Of a stretch of 64,000 nt of DNA, positions 33,596 through 42,561 are shown one piece after another. Where the stretch lies: assembly GCF_025145845.1 (NCBI RefSeq), contig NZ_CP102253.1, positions 2,728,001 through 2,792,000 of the forward strand. The letters are read 5' to 3'. The notes below the pieces were generated by a model. It did no database searches. It was not told the DNA's origin and was given only the letters and a program-made list of their open reading frames with translations. The stretch is from Alistipes shahii WAL 8301. GTDB taxonomy: Bacteria; Bacteroidota; Bacteroidia; Bacteroidales; Rikenellaceae. How positions within the stretch are numbered: the stretch's first letter is position 1; every line of letters starts with the position of its first letter. A program made the translations under genes and the position numbers.

Positions 33596-33856
33596 ATGAA
33601 CAAAGCGCAGTTTGTCGAGGCCATCGCCCTCGACGCGAACATCTCGAAGATAGACGCCCGCAAGGCCGTCGACGCCATGATCCGGGTCACGGTGCAGTCG
33701 CTCCGCGAGGGCGAACGGCTGACCTTGACGGGACTGGGTACGTTCAGCGTGCAGCAGAAATCCGAACGCGTGGGCCGCAATCCCCGCACGGGCGCCGCCG
33801 TGAAGATCCCGCCCCGCAAGGTCATCAAGTTCCGTCCTACGGCCGAGGTGGAATAA
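33596..33856 (+). CDS. HU-family histone-like DNA-binding protein
   Basis: 86 residues. MNKAQFVEAIALDANISKIDARKAV is the helical dimer body, LTLTGLGTFSV the beta saddle, and RVGRNPRTGAAVKIPPRK the DNA-inserting arm with the family signature GRNPxTG. It bends and compacts DNA and helps recombination and replication. It is followed after 26 bases by the aminotransferase gene, which shares its transcript most likely. Confidence 0.93.
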   Translation: MNKAQFVEAIALDANISKIDARKAVDAMIRVTVQSLREGERLTLTGLGTFSVQQKSERVGRNPRTGAAVKIPPRKVIKFRPTAEVE

Positions 33857-33882
33857 CACCCCGTCCGCAAAAACACCGTAAC

Positions 33883-35079
33883 ATGCCCGAAATTTCACTC
33901 CGCGCCGAGCAGATGCCGGCCTCCCCGATACGCAAACTCGTCCCGCTGGCCGACGCGGCCCGCGCCCGGGGAACGAAAATCTACCATCTGAACATCGGCC
34001 AGCCCGACCTCCCCTCGCCCAAGGAGGGTCTCGAATCCCTCAAACACATCGACCGCAAGGTGCTGGAATACAGCCCCAGCGACGGCTACCGCTCGCTGCG
34101 CGAAAAGCTGGTGACCTATTACGAGCAGTATCAGATCAAGCTCTCGCCCGAGGAGATCATCGTCACCACGGGCGGCTCCGAGGCCGTGCTCTTCGCCTTC
34201 ATGTCGTGCCTCAACCCGGGCGACGAAATCATCGTTCCCGAACCGGCCTACGCCAACTACATGGCCTTCGCCATTTCGGCGGGCGCCGTGATCCGCCCGG
34301 TGGTGGCCTCCATCGAGAACGGATTCGCGCTGCCCCCGATCGAGGAGTTCGAGAAGCTGATCAACGACCGCACGCGCGGCATCCTGATCTGCAACCCCAA
34401 CAACCCCACGGGTTACCTCTACACCCGCCGCGAGATGAACCGCATCCGCGACATGGTGAAGAAATACGACCTGTTCCTCTTTTCGGACGAGGTCTACCGC
34501 GAATTCATCTACACCGGTTCGCCCTACATTTCGGCCTGCCACCTCGAAGGCATCGAGCAGAACGTCGTGCTGATCGACTCGGTGTCGAAACGCTACTCCG
34601 AGTGCGGCATCCGCATCGGCGCGCTGATCACCAAGAACAAGACGCTGCGCAATGCGGTGATGAAATTCTGCCAGGCGCGCCTCTCGCCGCCGCTCATCGG
34701 GCAGATCATCGCCGAAGCGTCGATCGACGCGCCGCGGTCGTACAGCACCGAGGTCTACGAGGAGTACATCGAACGCCGCAAATGCCTGATCGACGGACTG
34801 AACCGCATCCCGGGCGTCTACTCGCCGATCCCGATGGGGGCTTTCTACACGGTGGCACGGCTCCCGGTCGACGACAGCGACAAGTTCTGCGCCTGGTGTC
34901 TCTCGGATTTCGAATACGAAGGCGAAACCGTTATGATGGCGCCTGCGTCGGGCTTCTACTCCGATCCCGAATGCGGCCGCAACGAGGTCCGCATCGCCTA
35001 CGTCCTCAAGAAGGAGGACCTCGAGCGGGCCTTGCTGATCCTGGGCAAGGCGCTCGAAGCCTACAACGCCAGAAAATAA
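33883..35079 (+). CDS. PLP-dependent class I aminotransferase (AspC-like)
   Basis: 398 residues of fold-type I. TGGSEAVLFAF forms the phosphate cup, NPNNPTGYLYTR the cofactor Asn/Pro segment, FSDEVYREF the Asp/Tyr pair, and DSVSKRYSECGIRIG holds the Schiff-base Lys. The C-terminal NEVRIAYVL has the carboxylate-binding Arg. It probably transfers the amino group between aspartate or another amino acid and 2-oxoglutarate; the donor cannot be fixed from sequence. Confidence 0.9.
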   Translation: MPEISLRAEQMPASPIRKLVPLADAARARGTKIYHLNIGQPDLPSPKEGLESLKHIDRKVLEYSPSDGYRSLREKLVTYYEQYQIKLSPEEIIVTTGGSEAVLFAFMSCLNPGDEIIVPEPAYANYMAFAISAGAVIRPVVASIENGFALPPIEEFEKLINDRTRGILICNPNNPTGYLYTRREMNRIRDMVKKYDLFLFSDEVYREFIYTGSPYISACHLEGIEQNVVLIDSVSKRYSECGIRIGALITKNKTLRNAVMKFCQARLSPPLIGQIIAEASIDAPRSYSTEVYEEYIERRKCLIDGLNRIPGVYSPIPMGAFYTVARLPVDDSDKFCAWCLSDFEYEGETVMMAPASGFYSDPECGRNEVRIAYVLKKEDLERALLILGKALEAYNARK

Positions 35080-35082
35080 AGA

Positions 35083-35110
35083 CAAGACCCGCTCGCTGGC
35101 GGGTCTTGTT
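35083..35110 (+). terminator. Rho-independent terminator after the aminotransferase gene
   Basis: CAAGACCCGC and GCGGGTCTTG form a 10-bp perfect stem with a 6-base loop, starting 4 bases after the stop codon. Confidence 0.85.
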
Positions 35111-35552
35111 CATTTCCGGAGGCCCGACGACCCGACAACCCCGAAGACCCTGACGACCCGACGGGAGGCCCGACGACCCGGCAACCACATCCTGCCGCCC
35201 CGGCAATCTCCGGCCCCCGGCCGCGGAAGTCTCGGCCGCGGAAGTCCACGGCCGCGGAAGTCCACGGCCCGCTGCGGTGTAGCCTCGAATACCCTGCTGT
35301 CCCCGAACATCCTGCCGCCCCCGACAACCCCGGCCGGCCTGACAACCCGGCAATCCCCGGCCCCTCAACCCCGGCAATCCCCGCCTCTCCGGCAGTCACA
35401 CCCCGCCTCCCCCGGCGGCGCTTATTATAAATCGGTATCCATTCCCGGAGAGACCTCGGAGCAAAACCCGCCAATTCGGCCAATCCTATACCATTTAGTA
35501 CAATTTTCGGGAATTTTAGACCAAAAAGTTTGGGCCGAGGGGATAGTTTTCC
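35111..35552. repeat. C-rich low-complexity intergenic DNA with short tandem repeats
   Basis: About 300 bases are built from CCCGACGACCC / CCCGGCAACCC-type units. A tighter array of three GGCCGCGGAAGTC-containing units lies at 35219-35265 (15, 16 and 16 bases), each unit carrying the palindrome CCGCGG. From 35430 the sequence returns to normal and leads into the FadL promoter. The long minus-strand ORFs here are composition artefacts. Confidence 0.7.
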
Positions 35553-35560
35553 TACTTTTG
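35553..35560 (+). promoter_or_regulatory. Promoter -7 box of the FadL-type gene
   Basis: TACTTTTG, 53 bases before the start codon. It also excludes the in-frame upstream start at 35530. Confidence 0.6.
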
Positions 35561-35613
35561 CCCCGATTTTGCATGCCGGGAGGCATGCCGAGTATAAACC
35601 AAACCAATTCGTT

Positions 35614-37077
35614 ATGAAAAAACTTTTCCTCGTTCTGGCCGCCGCAGCCATCGCCTCCGGCGCTTACGCCGAGGGCTATCAGGTAAACAACCTCTCCTCG
35701 AAACAGAACGGTATGGGCCACGTAGGTACGGCCATGAAACTCAACTCGGAGTCCATTTGGTTCAACCCCGCAGCCGCATCATTCCAAAGCACGCAGTTCG
35801 ACTTTTCGGTCGGCGTCACGGGAATAGACTCGAAAGCCACTTATACCACCCTGCCCGACTACACGGGCAAGACCCAGTCCCGGCACTTCACGTCGGACAA
35901 CAAGATCGCAACCCCGCTCTACGCCTATTTCAACTACAAGCCGCTGGACTGGATGTCGGTCGGCCTGGCTTTCAACACCCCCTTCGGCTCTTCGATGAAC
36001 TGGGGCGACAATTGGGCCGGAGCGCAGCTCGTGCAGTCCATCAACCTCAAGGCCTACAATCTCCAGCCTACGGTGTCGTTCAAAATCTGCGAACACCTCT
36101 CCGTCGGCGCCGGCCTGATGATGACGTGGGGTAAATTCGACCTTTCGCGTTCGATGCTGCCCGTCGGAGCGGCGAATGCCCAAAACGTCGCGCTGAACAA
36201 CATCATACAGATCGTAGCTCCGGGCACTCCGAACATCTTCGAGCTGGCAGGCGACCGCAACATCATGTCGCTGGATCTCGAAGGCAAGGCCAAAATGGCC
36301 GTCGGGGTGAATCTCGGCATCATGTGGAACATCAACGAACAATGGTCGCTCGGCATGACCTATCGTTCGAAACTCAAGATGAAGGTGAATTCCGGCTCGA
36401 TCGACATGTCGACCATCGACGATCCGACGATTCAGGCCGTCCTGGGACAGCTTCTTCCGAAATTCGACATCAATCCCTCGGCAATCTCCTCGGCAATCGT
36501 GAAAACCGAACTTCCGCTCCCGGCATCGCTGACCTGGGGCGTCAGCTTCCGCCCCGTGCCGAAATGGGAGTTTGCCGTCGATCTGCAATACGTGCTGTGG
36601 AGCGCATACGACCAACTCGATGTCCAGATCCTCAATCCGTCGACGAATCTTCCGGTCCTGACGATCCCCGCCAGCGACAAAAACTACTCCAACACGCTGG
36701 CATTCCGCTTCGGCGGCGAATACCACGCACTCGACTGGCTGACGGCCCGCATGGGTATGTATGTCGACGAAAGCCCCGTAAGCAGCGACTACCTCAATCC
36801 CGAAACGCCCTCGATGACCAAACTCGCCTACACCGCCGGCGTCACGTTCCGTCCTTGCAAATGGATGCACGTCGACCTGGCCTACGGCTATGTGAATTCG
36901 GCCGATCCGGAGCGCACGGGTTCCTATCCCTACGTCAACTCCGTGCTGGCGCTGGCCAACGAGCAGATCAAGAACGTTGCCCCCGAGTATCCGACGACCA
37001 GCGCGATCACCGACTTTTCAGGCAATTACACCGCACGCGCCCACACGTTCTCCATCGGCGTGGGGTTCAGTTTCTAA
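35614..37077 (+). CDS. OmpP1/FadL/TodX-family outer-membrane transporter
   Basis: 487 residues from the ATG at 35614. A signal peptide (MKKLFLVLAAAAIASGAYA) precedes the mature N-terminus EGYQVNNLSSKQNGMGHVGTA, which corresponds to the FadL hatch region (NxxSxxxMGxA). Amphipathic beta strands follow and the chain ends in the aromatic SIGVGFSF typical of outer-membrane barrels. FadL proteins take up long-chain fatty acids or other hydrophobic compounds by lateral diffusion. The ligand here is unknown. Confidence 0.9.
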   Translation: MKKLFLVLAAAAIASGAYAEGYQVNNLSSKQNGMGHVGTAMKLNSESIWFNPAAASFQSTQFDFSVGVTGIDSKATYTTLPDYTGKTQSRHFTSDNKIATPLYAYFNYKPLDWMSVGLAFNTPFGSSMNWGDNWAGAQLVQSINLKAYNLQPTVSFKICEHLSVGAGLMMTWGKFDLSRSMLPVGAANAQNVALNNIIQIVAPGTPNIFELAGDRNIMSLDLEGKAKMAVGVNLGIMWNINEQWSLGMTYRSKLKMKVNSGSIDMSTIDDPTIQAVLGQLLPKFDINPSAISSAIVKTELPLPASLTWGVSFRPVPKWEFAVDLQYVLWSAYDQLDVQILNPSTNLPVLTIPASDKNYSNTLAFRFGGEYHALDWLTARMGMYVDESPVSSDYLNPETPSMTKLAYTAGVTFRPCKWMHVDLAYGYVNSADPERTGSYPYVNSVLALANEQIKNVAPEYPTTSAITDFSGNYTARAHTFSIGVGFSF

Positions 37078-37093
37078 AAACAGAAAAATTTAC

Positions 37094-37101
37094 TATCTTT
37101 G
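37094..37101 (+). promoter_or_regulatory. Promoter -7 box of tRNA-Arg
   Basis: TATCTTTG, 39 bases upstream of the mature tRNA. Confidence 0.6.
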
Positions 37102-37140
37102 CGGTGCGTTTGGCAACAGACGCGCCGCATTGTTTTTAAC

Positions 37141-37212
37141 GGCTCCATAGTTCAAGGGATAGAACGAGGGTTTCCTAAACCCTAAATTCGCGTTCGAGTC
37201 GCGGTGGGGCTA
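37141..37212 (+). tRNA. tRNA-Arg (anticodon CCT)
   Basis: Seventy-two bases: acceptor GGCTCCA/TGGGGCT, anticodon stem AGGGT/ACCCT with loop TTCCTAA, T-arm CGCGTTCGAGTCGCG. It reads AGG codons. CCA is not encoded. An insertion sequence begins 24 bases downstream, so any native terminator has been separated from the gene. Confidence 0.9.
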
Positions 37213-37266
37213 CAAGAAAGGAGGAATCAATTGATGTGCACCCCAAAGTTTGGACTGATTAATAAT

Positions 37267-38075
37267 TCAGATAGCATGAGTTCGGTATTGTACCGGGCTC
37301 ATGTTGTTTAAAGCGGTCTTTATTCGCTTGTTATTGTAGTAATTTATGTATTCCTCCAGTTCCTTGCGGAAATGATCGACAGACTCGAACTTCTGCAAAT
37401 ATAATAATTCTGATTTTAACAGTCCGAAAAAGTTTTCCATGACCGCATTATCCAAACAGTTTCCCTTACGAGACATGCTCTGACTAATACCTTTTTCACG
37501 CAGCCGATATTGATAGCGTTTCATCTGGTACTGCCAACCCTGATCCGAGTGAAGTATAAGTTCCGGAGTATCGGGCAGATCCTTTATGGCATCTTCAAGC
37601 ATTTTCATTGTTTGGTAAAAGGTCGGATGTTCAGCTATATTATAACTTATTATTTCCCTGTTATATAAGTCCATAATAGGCGACAGATAAAGCTTCTTGC
37701 CGAACAGAGAAAATTCAGTAAGGTCTGTAACCCACTTTTGATTAGGACGTTCCGCCATAAAATTACGTTTCAGCAAGTCGGGCACCACGGCACCAACCTC
37801 TCCTTTGTATGAACGATATTTTTTTAGGCGCACCTGGCATTTAACTCCACATTCGTTCATTAACCTCAGTACCGTTTTATGGTTTATAGAATATCCGCGA
37901 TTGTGCATCTCTACTGTGATACGGCGGTAACCATAACGTCCCTTATGATCGTGGTATATACTTACAATCTCGTTTTTCTCTTGTTTGTATTTATCGGGGA
38001 ACTTTAACTGCTTCAGATGATAACAATAGCGTGGGAAGGGTATGTTCCGGTCTTAGTTCTTCGATGGCTTTTGCC
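37267..38075 (-). pseudogene. IS150-type transposase orfB, broken by an internal deletion
   Basis: In the -1 frame relative to orfA the sequence reads KAIEELRPEHTLPTLL, the normal IS150-type orfB start after the slippery CAAAAGC. At about 38020-38024 it breaks; the remainder (CYHLKQLKFPDKYKQEK, then the integrase core) continues in another frame. About ten residues usually found here are missing, so a deletion not divisible by three is the likely cause. The downstream DDE core is intact: Asp in WVTDLTEF, Asp in LHSDQGWQYQ, Glu in MENFFGLLKSE. The residual ORF from the ATG at 37908 lacks the N-terminus. Confidence 0.78.
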
Positions 38076-38565
38076 CGCTCCCGTTCTCGCGGACGATGCG
38101 TTCCTCGACTAAGATCCTCAATTTTTTTAAGTAAGCAACCTCGGCGCGAAGACGTTGGTTTTCGACTCGCAAGTCATTTTCTTCCTGTGGTTGTAGTTCC
38201 TGTTTATTAGGCTTGGTTCTCATCTTACCCCGATTATCACGGTAAAGACCGGATTCACCTTCTTCATAATAGATACGCTCCCATTTGCTCAGCGTACTCT
38301 CATTGTAAATACCGAACTTTGCCGTTGTTTCCGTTAAAGATAAGTGATTCTCGTGCATGTGCCTGATAGCTGACAACTTAAAATCGCCGCTGTAAGTATA
38401 TTGCCGTATACGAAGACCTGCTTCGCCGAACTCTTTATAACGCGCAATCCAACGCGACAAAGGCGTATAGCTTATTCCAAAATGCTTGGAGGCGGACGAT
38501 ACGGAATGTTGGCCATTGACAACAGACAAAACTGCCGCTAATTTCTCCTCATAACTGTACTTCAT
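38053..38565 (-). CDS. IS3-family transposase OrfA
   Basis: 170 residues from the ATG at 38565 (MKYSYEEKLAAVLSVV). It has two helix-turn-helix units (SVSSASKHFGISYTPLSRWI and SLTETTAKFGIYNESTLSKW) and a C-terminal leucine-zipper-like helix (LRVENQRLRAEVAYLKKLRIL). OrfA binds the terminal repeats and normally joins OrfB by a -1 frameshift near its 3' end. Here OrfB is broken, so the copy can only move with help from another element. Confidence 0.88.
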   Translation of the reverse strand: MKYSYEEKLAAVLSVVNGQHSVSSASKHFGISYTPLSRWIARYKEFGEAGLRIRQYTYSGDFKLSAIRHMHENHLSLTETTAKFGIYNESTLSKWERIYYEEGESGLYRDNRGKMRTKPNKQELQPQEENDLRVENQRLRAEVAYLKKLRILVEERIVRENGSGQKPSKN

Positions 38566-38657
38566 AAAACACCCCAAAAGTTATGTCCAACTTTTGGGGT
38601 GCAGTTCACAATATCCCTCCTTTTTTTGTGCCCCTGAACCCATGCAGCCCCCCAAAC

Positions 38658-38675
38658 CTCCCTTTGAAAAGGGAG
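38658..38675. repeat. CTCCCTTT/AAAGGGAG hairpin between the IS and sdaA
   Basis: Eight-base perfect arms with a 2-base loop inside CCCCAAACCTCCC...GGGAGACTTCC, a motif that I recall as dispersed in Bacteroidales intergenic DNA. It may be the displaced terminator of tRNA-Arg. Confidence 0.5.
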
Positions 38676-38744
38676 ACTTCCGCACATCCATGCCGGGTAA
38701 AAAGCGAGAAAGGCTTATTTCTCCTTTTCTTGTGGAATTTTACC

Positions 38745-38752
38745 TATCTTTG
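38745..38752 (+). promoter_or_regulatory. Promoter -7 box of serine dehydratase gene
   Basis: TATCTTTG, 20 bases before the start codon; it excludes the longer in-frame ORF from 38583. Confidence 0.65.
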
Positions 38753-38771
38753 CTCCCGTAAAATCACGATT

Positions 38772-39971
38772 ATGGAATCGCTTAAAGAGTTATACAGGAT
38801 CGGCAGCGGCCCGTCGAGCAGCCACACGATGGGTCCCAAGCGGGCCGCCGAACGGTTTGCGGAACGCTGCCGCGACGTCGACGCCTACCGCGTGACCCTC
38901 TACGGATCGCTGGCCGCCACGGGCAAGGGCCACCTGACGGACGTGGCGATCCTTTCGGTGCTCGAACCGGCCGCCCCGACCCGGATCGTCTGGAAACCGG
39001 AGGTCGTGCTCCCCTTCCACCCCAACGGCATGCTGTTCGAAGGGCTGAAAGGCGACGAAGTCGTCGATTCCTGGACCATTTACAGCGTCGGCGGCGGGGC
39101 GCTGGCCAACGAGGCCTCGCGCCTCGAAACGCCCCGGAGCATCTACCCGCTGTCGACCATTTCGGAGATCAAGGAGTGGTGCTACCACGAGGGCAAGACC
39201 TTCTGGGAGTATGTGAGCGACTGCGAAGGTCCCGAAATCTGGGACTACCTCGACACGGTCTGGGAGACGATGTGCGCAACCATCCAGCGCGGCCTGAACA
39301 ACGACGGCGTGCTGCCCGGAGGGCTGAAGGTCGCCCGCAAGGCCTCGACCTACTGGGTCAAGTCGAAAAGCTACACCGACTCGCTCTCCTCGCGGGCCAA
39401 AATCTACGCCTACGCGCTGGCCACCTCCGAGGAAAACGCCTCGGGCGGCACGGTCGTGACAGCCCCCACGTGCGGGTCGAGCGGCGTCATGCCCGCCGTG
39501 CTCTACCACCTCTCCACCTCGCGCAACTTCCTGCGCATCCGCATCCTGCGGGCGCTGGCCACCGCCGGACTTTTCGGCAACGTCGCCAAGACCAACTCCT
39601 CCATTTCGGGCGCCGAGGTCGGCTGCCAGGGCGAGGTCGGCGTGGCGTGCGCCATGGCTGCCGCCGCCGCGTGCCAGCTCTTCGGCGGAACCCCTTCGCA
39701 GATCGAATACGCCGCCGAGATGGGTCTCGAACACCACCTGGGCCTCACGTGCGACCCCGTGTGCGGACTGGTGCAGGTCCCCTGCATCGAGCGCAACGCC
39801 ATCGCCGCAGCCCGGGCCTTCGACGCCAACGCCTACGCCACGCTCTCCGACGGCTCGCACATGGTGAGCTTCGACAAGGTCGTGGAGGTGATGAACGAAA
39901 CGGGCCACGCCCTTCCGAGCCTCTACCGCGAAACCTCCGAAGGGGGCCTTGCCAAACGCTTCAAACGATAA
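38772..39971 (+). CDS. sdaA: L-serine ammonia-lyase, iron-sulfur, single chain
   Basis: 399 residues from the ATG at 38772. The N-terminal beta-type domain starts ELYRIGSGPSSSHTMGPKRAAERF, and the alpha-type catalytic domain holds APTCGSSGVMPAVL, GCQGEVGVACAMAAAA and CDPVCGLVQVPCIERN, whose cysteines bind a [4Fe-4S] cluster. It deaminates L-serine to pyruvate and ammonia in the cytoplasm. The cluster makes the enzyme oxygen-sensitive, fitting an anaerobe. It is somewhat shorter than E. coli SdaA (about 454). Confidence 0.94.
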   Translation: MESLKELYRIGSGPSSSHTMGPKRAAERFAERCRDVDAYRVTLYGSLAATGKGHLTDVAILSVLEPAAPTRIVWKPEVVLPFHPNGMLFEGLKGDEVVDSWTIYSVGGGALANEASRLETPRSIYPLSTISEIKEWCYHEGKTFWEYVSDCEGPEIWDYLDTVWETMCATIQRGLNNDGVLPGGLKVARKASTYWVKSKSYTDSLSSRAKIYAYALATSEENASGGTVVTAPTCGSSGVMPAVLYHLSTSRNFLRIRILRALATAGLFGNVAKTNSSISGAEVGCQGEVGVACAMAAAAACQLFGGTPSQIEYAAEMGLEHHLGLTCDPVCGLVQVPCIERNAIAAARAFDANAYATLSDGSHMVSFDKVVEVMNETGHALPSLYRETSEGGLAKRFKR

Positions 39972-39980
39972 GGTTTCGGG

Positions 39981-40017
39981 CGCGCCGGAAGCATCCTTCC
40001 GGGCGTGTGACGATTTT
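39981..40017 (+). terminator. Rho-independent terminator after serine dehydratase
   Basis: CGCGCCGGAAG pairs with CTTCCGGGCG (one bulge) around a 4-base loop, followed after a few bases by TTTTT. Confidence 0.7.
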
Positions 40018-40064
40018 TCCCTGTAAACGGATAAATTTTCCCCGTCGGACAACCTCCGGCGGGT

Positions 40065-40072
40065 TAATTTTG
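40065..40072 (+). promoter_or_regulatory. Promoter -7 box of the small lipoprotein gene
   Basis: TAATTTTG, 36 bases before the start codon. Confidence 0.55.
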
Positions 40073-40107
40073 TTATCAGCAAACGTCAACCTAAAACCAC
40101 AATACGT

Positions 40108-40380
40108 ATGAGACGATTCTTACTCCTTCTGCTGGTCCTCCCGCTGCTCGCCGGAGCGTGCGGCGACGACGCCACCGAAGACACCCCCGATCCGCCCGCA
40201 ACGACGCTGCCGGCCGGGACCAGGGACGATCCTTTCGGCGTGGGAAAGTCCGTCACCGTCAGCGGACTGCCCGACAAACTGCTGATCGGCCTGGCGGCCA
40301 ACAGCGGCGACAGCAAGAAGACCTCGGAAGCCGTCTTCAGCGACGTGAAAATCAACGGTCAGACGGTCGCCTTCGAATAA
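40108..40380 (+). CDS. Small predicted lipoprotein, 90 residues
   Basis: A lipoprotein signal MRRFLLLLLVLPLLAGACGDD with lipobox LAGAC puts the lipidated Cys at about 18. A Thr/Pro/Asp linker (DATEDTPDPPATTLPAGTRD) is followed by a short beta-rich domain (GVGKSVTVSGLPDKLLIGLAA) of about 50 residues. I recognise no family. It is monocistronic, with its own promoter, and ends at the edge of a decayed AT-rich stretch. Confidence 0.7.
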   Translation: MRRFLLLLLVLPLLAGACGDDATEDTPDPPATTLPAGTRDDPFGVGKSVTVSGLPDKLLIGLAANSGDSKKTSEAVFSDVKINGQTVAFE

Positions 40381-40439
40381 GCGGCCGATCCGTCCCAATG
40401 AAAAAGCCGCACCCTTTCGGGAGCGGGATTAAAAGGGCA

Positions 40440-42419
40440 TAACGACCTGATTTATCGGATCATTACATTTTTGTATAGGGATAATAGGTAACGAAAAGGC
40501 AACGGTTTATTTTCAGCGTCTTGCGCTCAAATACCGCATTTCAAATAACCGATTACAAAATACAAAAAAAATGCGGATTTGACAAATTTGCTAAAAGGGC
40601 AGCATTCTAACGCATGGATATTCCATTTTCTCAAGCATACAAGGTTCTTGTTGGAAGAAATAGAACAAGAAGTTATCATTAGTGTCAAAACACAAGATGC
40701 TTGAACAGTTTTATGTGTCAGTTATGATGAAGGAAATTCAACCGAATAATCATCGCAATAAAAACAATCATTCACTTATTTTCTTCCTCTCAAAGAAGGG
40801 TTCGGGCAATATGATTTTATCTCTATTGCAGCATTCTCGCTCTGTCAACAAACAATGAAATTGATCATTGAACGCTTGAATCGTACCCTTGTCGTGGCAA
40901 CGTACAGTCATCGGGGCCTTTCGTCCGAAGATAAATTGAGGTTGTTCAGCATCAAAAAACCAAACACCTTCCCAGTTTACTACTGTTCTGAAATACAGCC
41001 TAAACCCCCTCTTCGCCTGATCTCATACATCATCATCGATTAGGAAAATATCTTCCACCGAATATAACTGGGAAAGAAAACATTGATTTCATCGAGTTGC
41101 AACAAGCTGAATCCGCTGACTGCTGCTATTCAGCATAAAATTATCGTAATTATCTTTGTCGAGCGGAGAAAGATAACCGTTTATTTTCGCAACAAGTCCC
41201 ATCTGGTCGCGCCGGTAATAACAAGTGTCGGTACTATTGTGTTCTCTTAACCCGGAAGGGCATCCAGATCGACGAAAAAGCTATACTATTGATTTACAGC
41301 TAGCAGGAATCGGATAAATTAGTTCTTCGCCACTTGCGAGCGTGAAGGTGATTGTAAAGTTCAGAAGATGTCTAAAACTCGAATGCATGGGTCCAGACAT
41401 CAAAGATAGGGGTATTCCTCAAGTTGAGCCGCTTGAAGATCAGGAGCTGCTGGCATATACTACGAGAAAAGAAGCAGAGTGAGATAATGCAAATACTCGG
41501 TCAAAGCACGGGTAACATTACCAGCCAGAGAACATATATACACAGGGAACTCGGGGCTGACAGCCTCCGACAACCTATACCTTTGTCTGCGGGAGTAGAT
41601 GAAGCCCGAGGCAAAGCCTGAAGAGGCAGAAATGGAGGTGCTGAAATTGAAGTTAAAATCGAAAACGAGAATCGGACTGCAGCAGAGGCGGAACGTAACT
41701 GAAAAAGATAAGGAGGAATCTTACGGGGGCCTTATCAAATTAGGCCGATATGCTCTACCGATACAGATAAATTGTAAATACCACCTGTTTTTATCCAGCA
41801 CCTCATTTGCTTGGCCGACATAATAGTATGGCAAGTTGCACAGAACGATAAACTCGAATTCGGAAATTTATAGCATCTACAGGAATAACCCTATTGCTAC
41901 ATCTTATTTACATAACTCGTAAGAGAAACTATGAACACTCTATATACGGGGCACTGTACCGGAGCCGAGGTCAAAAAAAGCACAGGTTGCAGAATTGCCC
42001 GAGGCAAGGGTGTTCCATACCGGATCGGTGATCGAATTCTGAAACCGAAGACGGGAACACTTGCCGATCCAGAAATCGATAAAATGAATAAAGTTTCGGA
42101 TTCTCATGAAGGGCCTGGTGTCAAATCGTTGGCGGAAGAGGTTATCGCCGTTTTATACGGACGGTTCCGGCAAGGTTCTCTGCGGGCCTAAAGAATCCGG
42201 AATTGGAGTTTGGACAACGGAAGTAAGGGCGAAATCTGTTATAGCGCAAGAAAAGGGTAAACCGGTTCCTGCTCGATGGAAGCGCTGCCGACCTCTGTCC
42301 GATCTGGGTCTTGTCTTTCAGCGAGTTCCAACGTTACAAGCCTTCGCAAAGTCCACATCTTTTTCTTAGGGAAAACGCTAAAAAGTTTACCGTAAGTGGT
42401 TTATTCCCTATTTTTTGCC
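40440..42419. other. Two kilobases without an intact gene, decayed AT-richer DNA
   Basis: Only short plus-strand ORFs of 62-87 codons occur, none with a start signal or recognisable family. A promoter-like TATCTTTG is at 41151-41158. At 41424-41570 one frame reads REKKQSEIMQILGQS...SQRTYIHRELG, faintly like a LuxR-type helix-turn-helix, and it shifts frame upstream. I read the stretch as remains of one or more lost genes or an old mobile element. No tRNA or inverted-repeat boundary was seen. Confidence 0.5.
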
Positions 42420-42427
42420 TATCTTTA
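42420..42427 (+). promoter_or_regulatory. Promoter-like box upstream of the NifX-like gene
   Basis: TATCTTTA differs from TAnnTTTG at the last base. It is about 135 bases upstream of the start codon, so the leader would be long. Confidence 0.35.
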
Positions 42428-42561
42428 ACGTCGGTATGAAATTTCTAAATGAAACCATATTATAACCAAAGCCGATAGCGTATCCGGGATCGCCTTACGA
42501 CACACTATGCAGGCGCAAGCCGAAAGGCAAAGAACAACCATCTTAAATATTTTATAGAATC

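Larger units (their letters stand above)
37237..38603 (-). mobile_element. IS3-family (IS150-type) insertion sequence, defective
   Basis: 1367 bp bounded by imperfect 19-bp inverted repeats: TGCACCCCAAAGTTTGGAC at 37237-37255 and, on the minus strand, TGCACCCCAAAAGTTGGAC at 38585-38603. They begin with TG and end with CA as in this family. Genes run on the minus strand: orfA then orfB. The three bases flanking each end (ATG left, GTT right) do not match, so no 3-bp target duplication is evident. orfB is disrupted. Confidence 0.88.

Noticed and set aside
35219..35265. Three short regular repeats that might be a CRISPR fragment
   Set aside because: Repeat units touch each other without unique spacers and no cas genes are present; no CRISPR array was seen anywhere in the window.
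35006..35721. Minus-strand ORFs up to 196 codons upstream of the FadL gene
   Set aside because: They translate C-rich low-complexity repeats into Gly/Arg/Ala-rich chains and overlap the FadL promoter and start.
40855..42369. Five plus-strand ORFs of 62-87 codons
   Set aside because: Short, no conserved motifs, and the one HTH-like trace changes frame, so I treat the region as decayed and not as five small genes.
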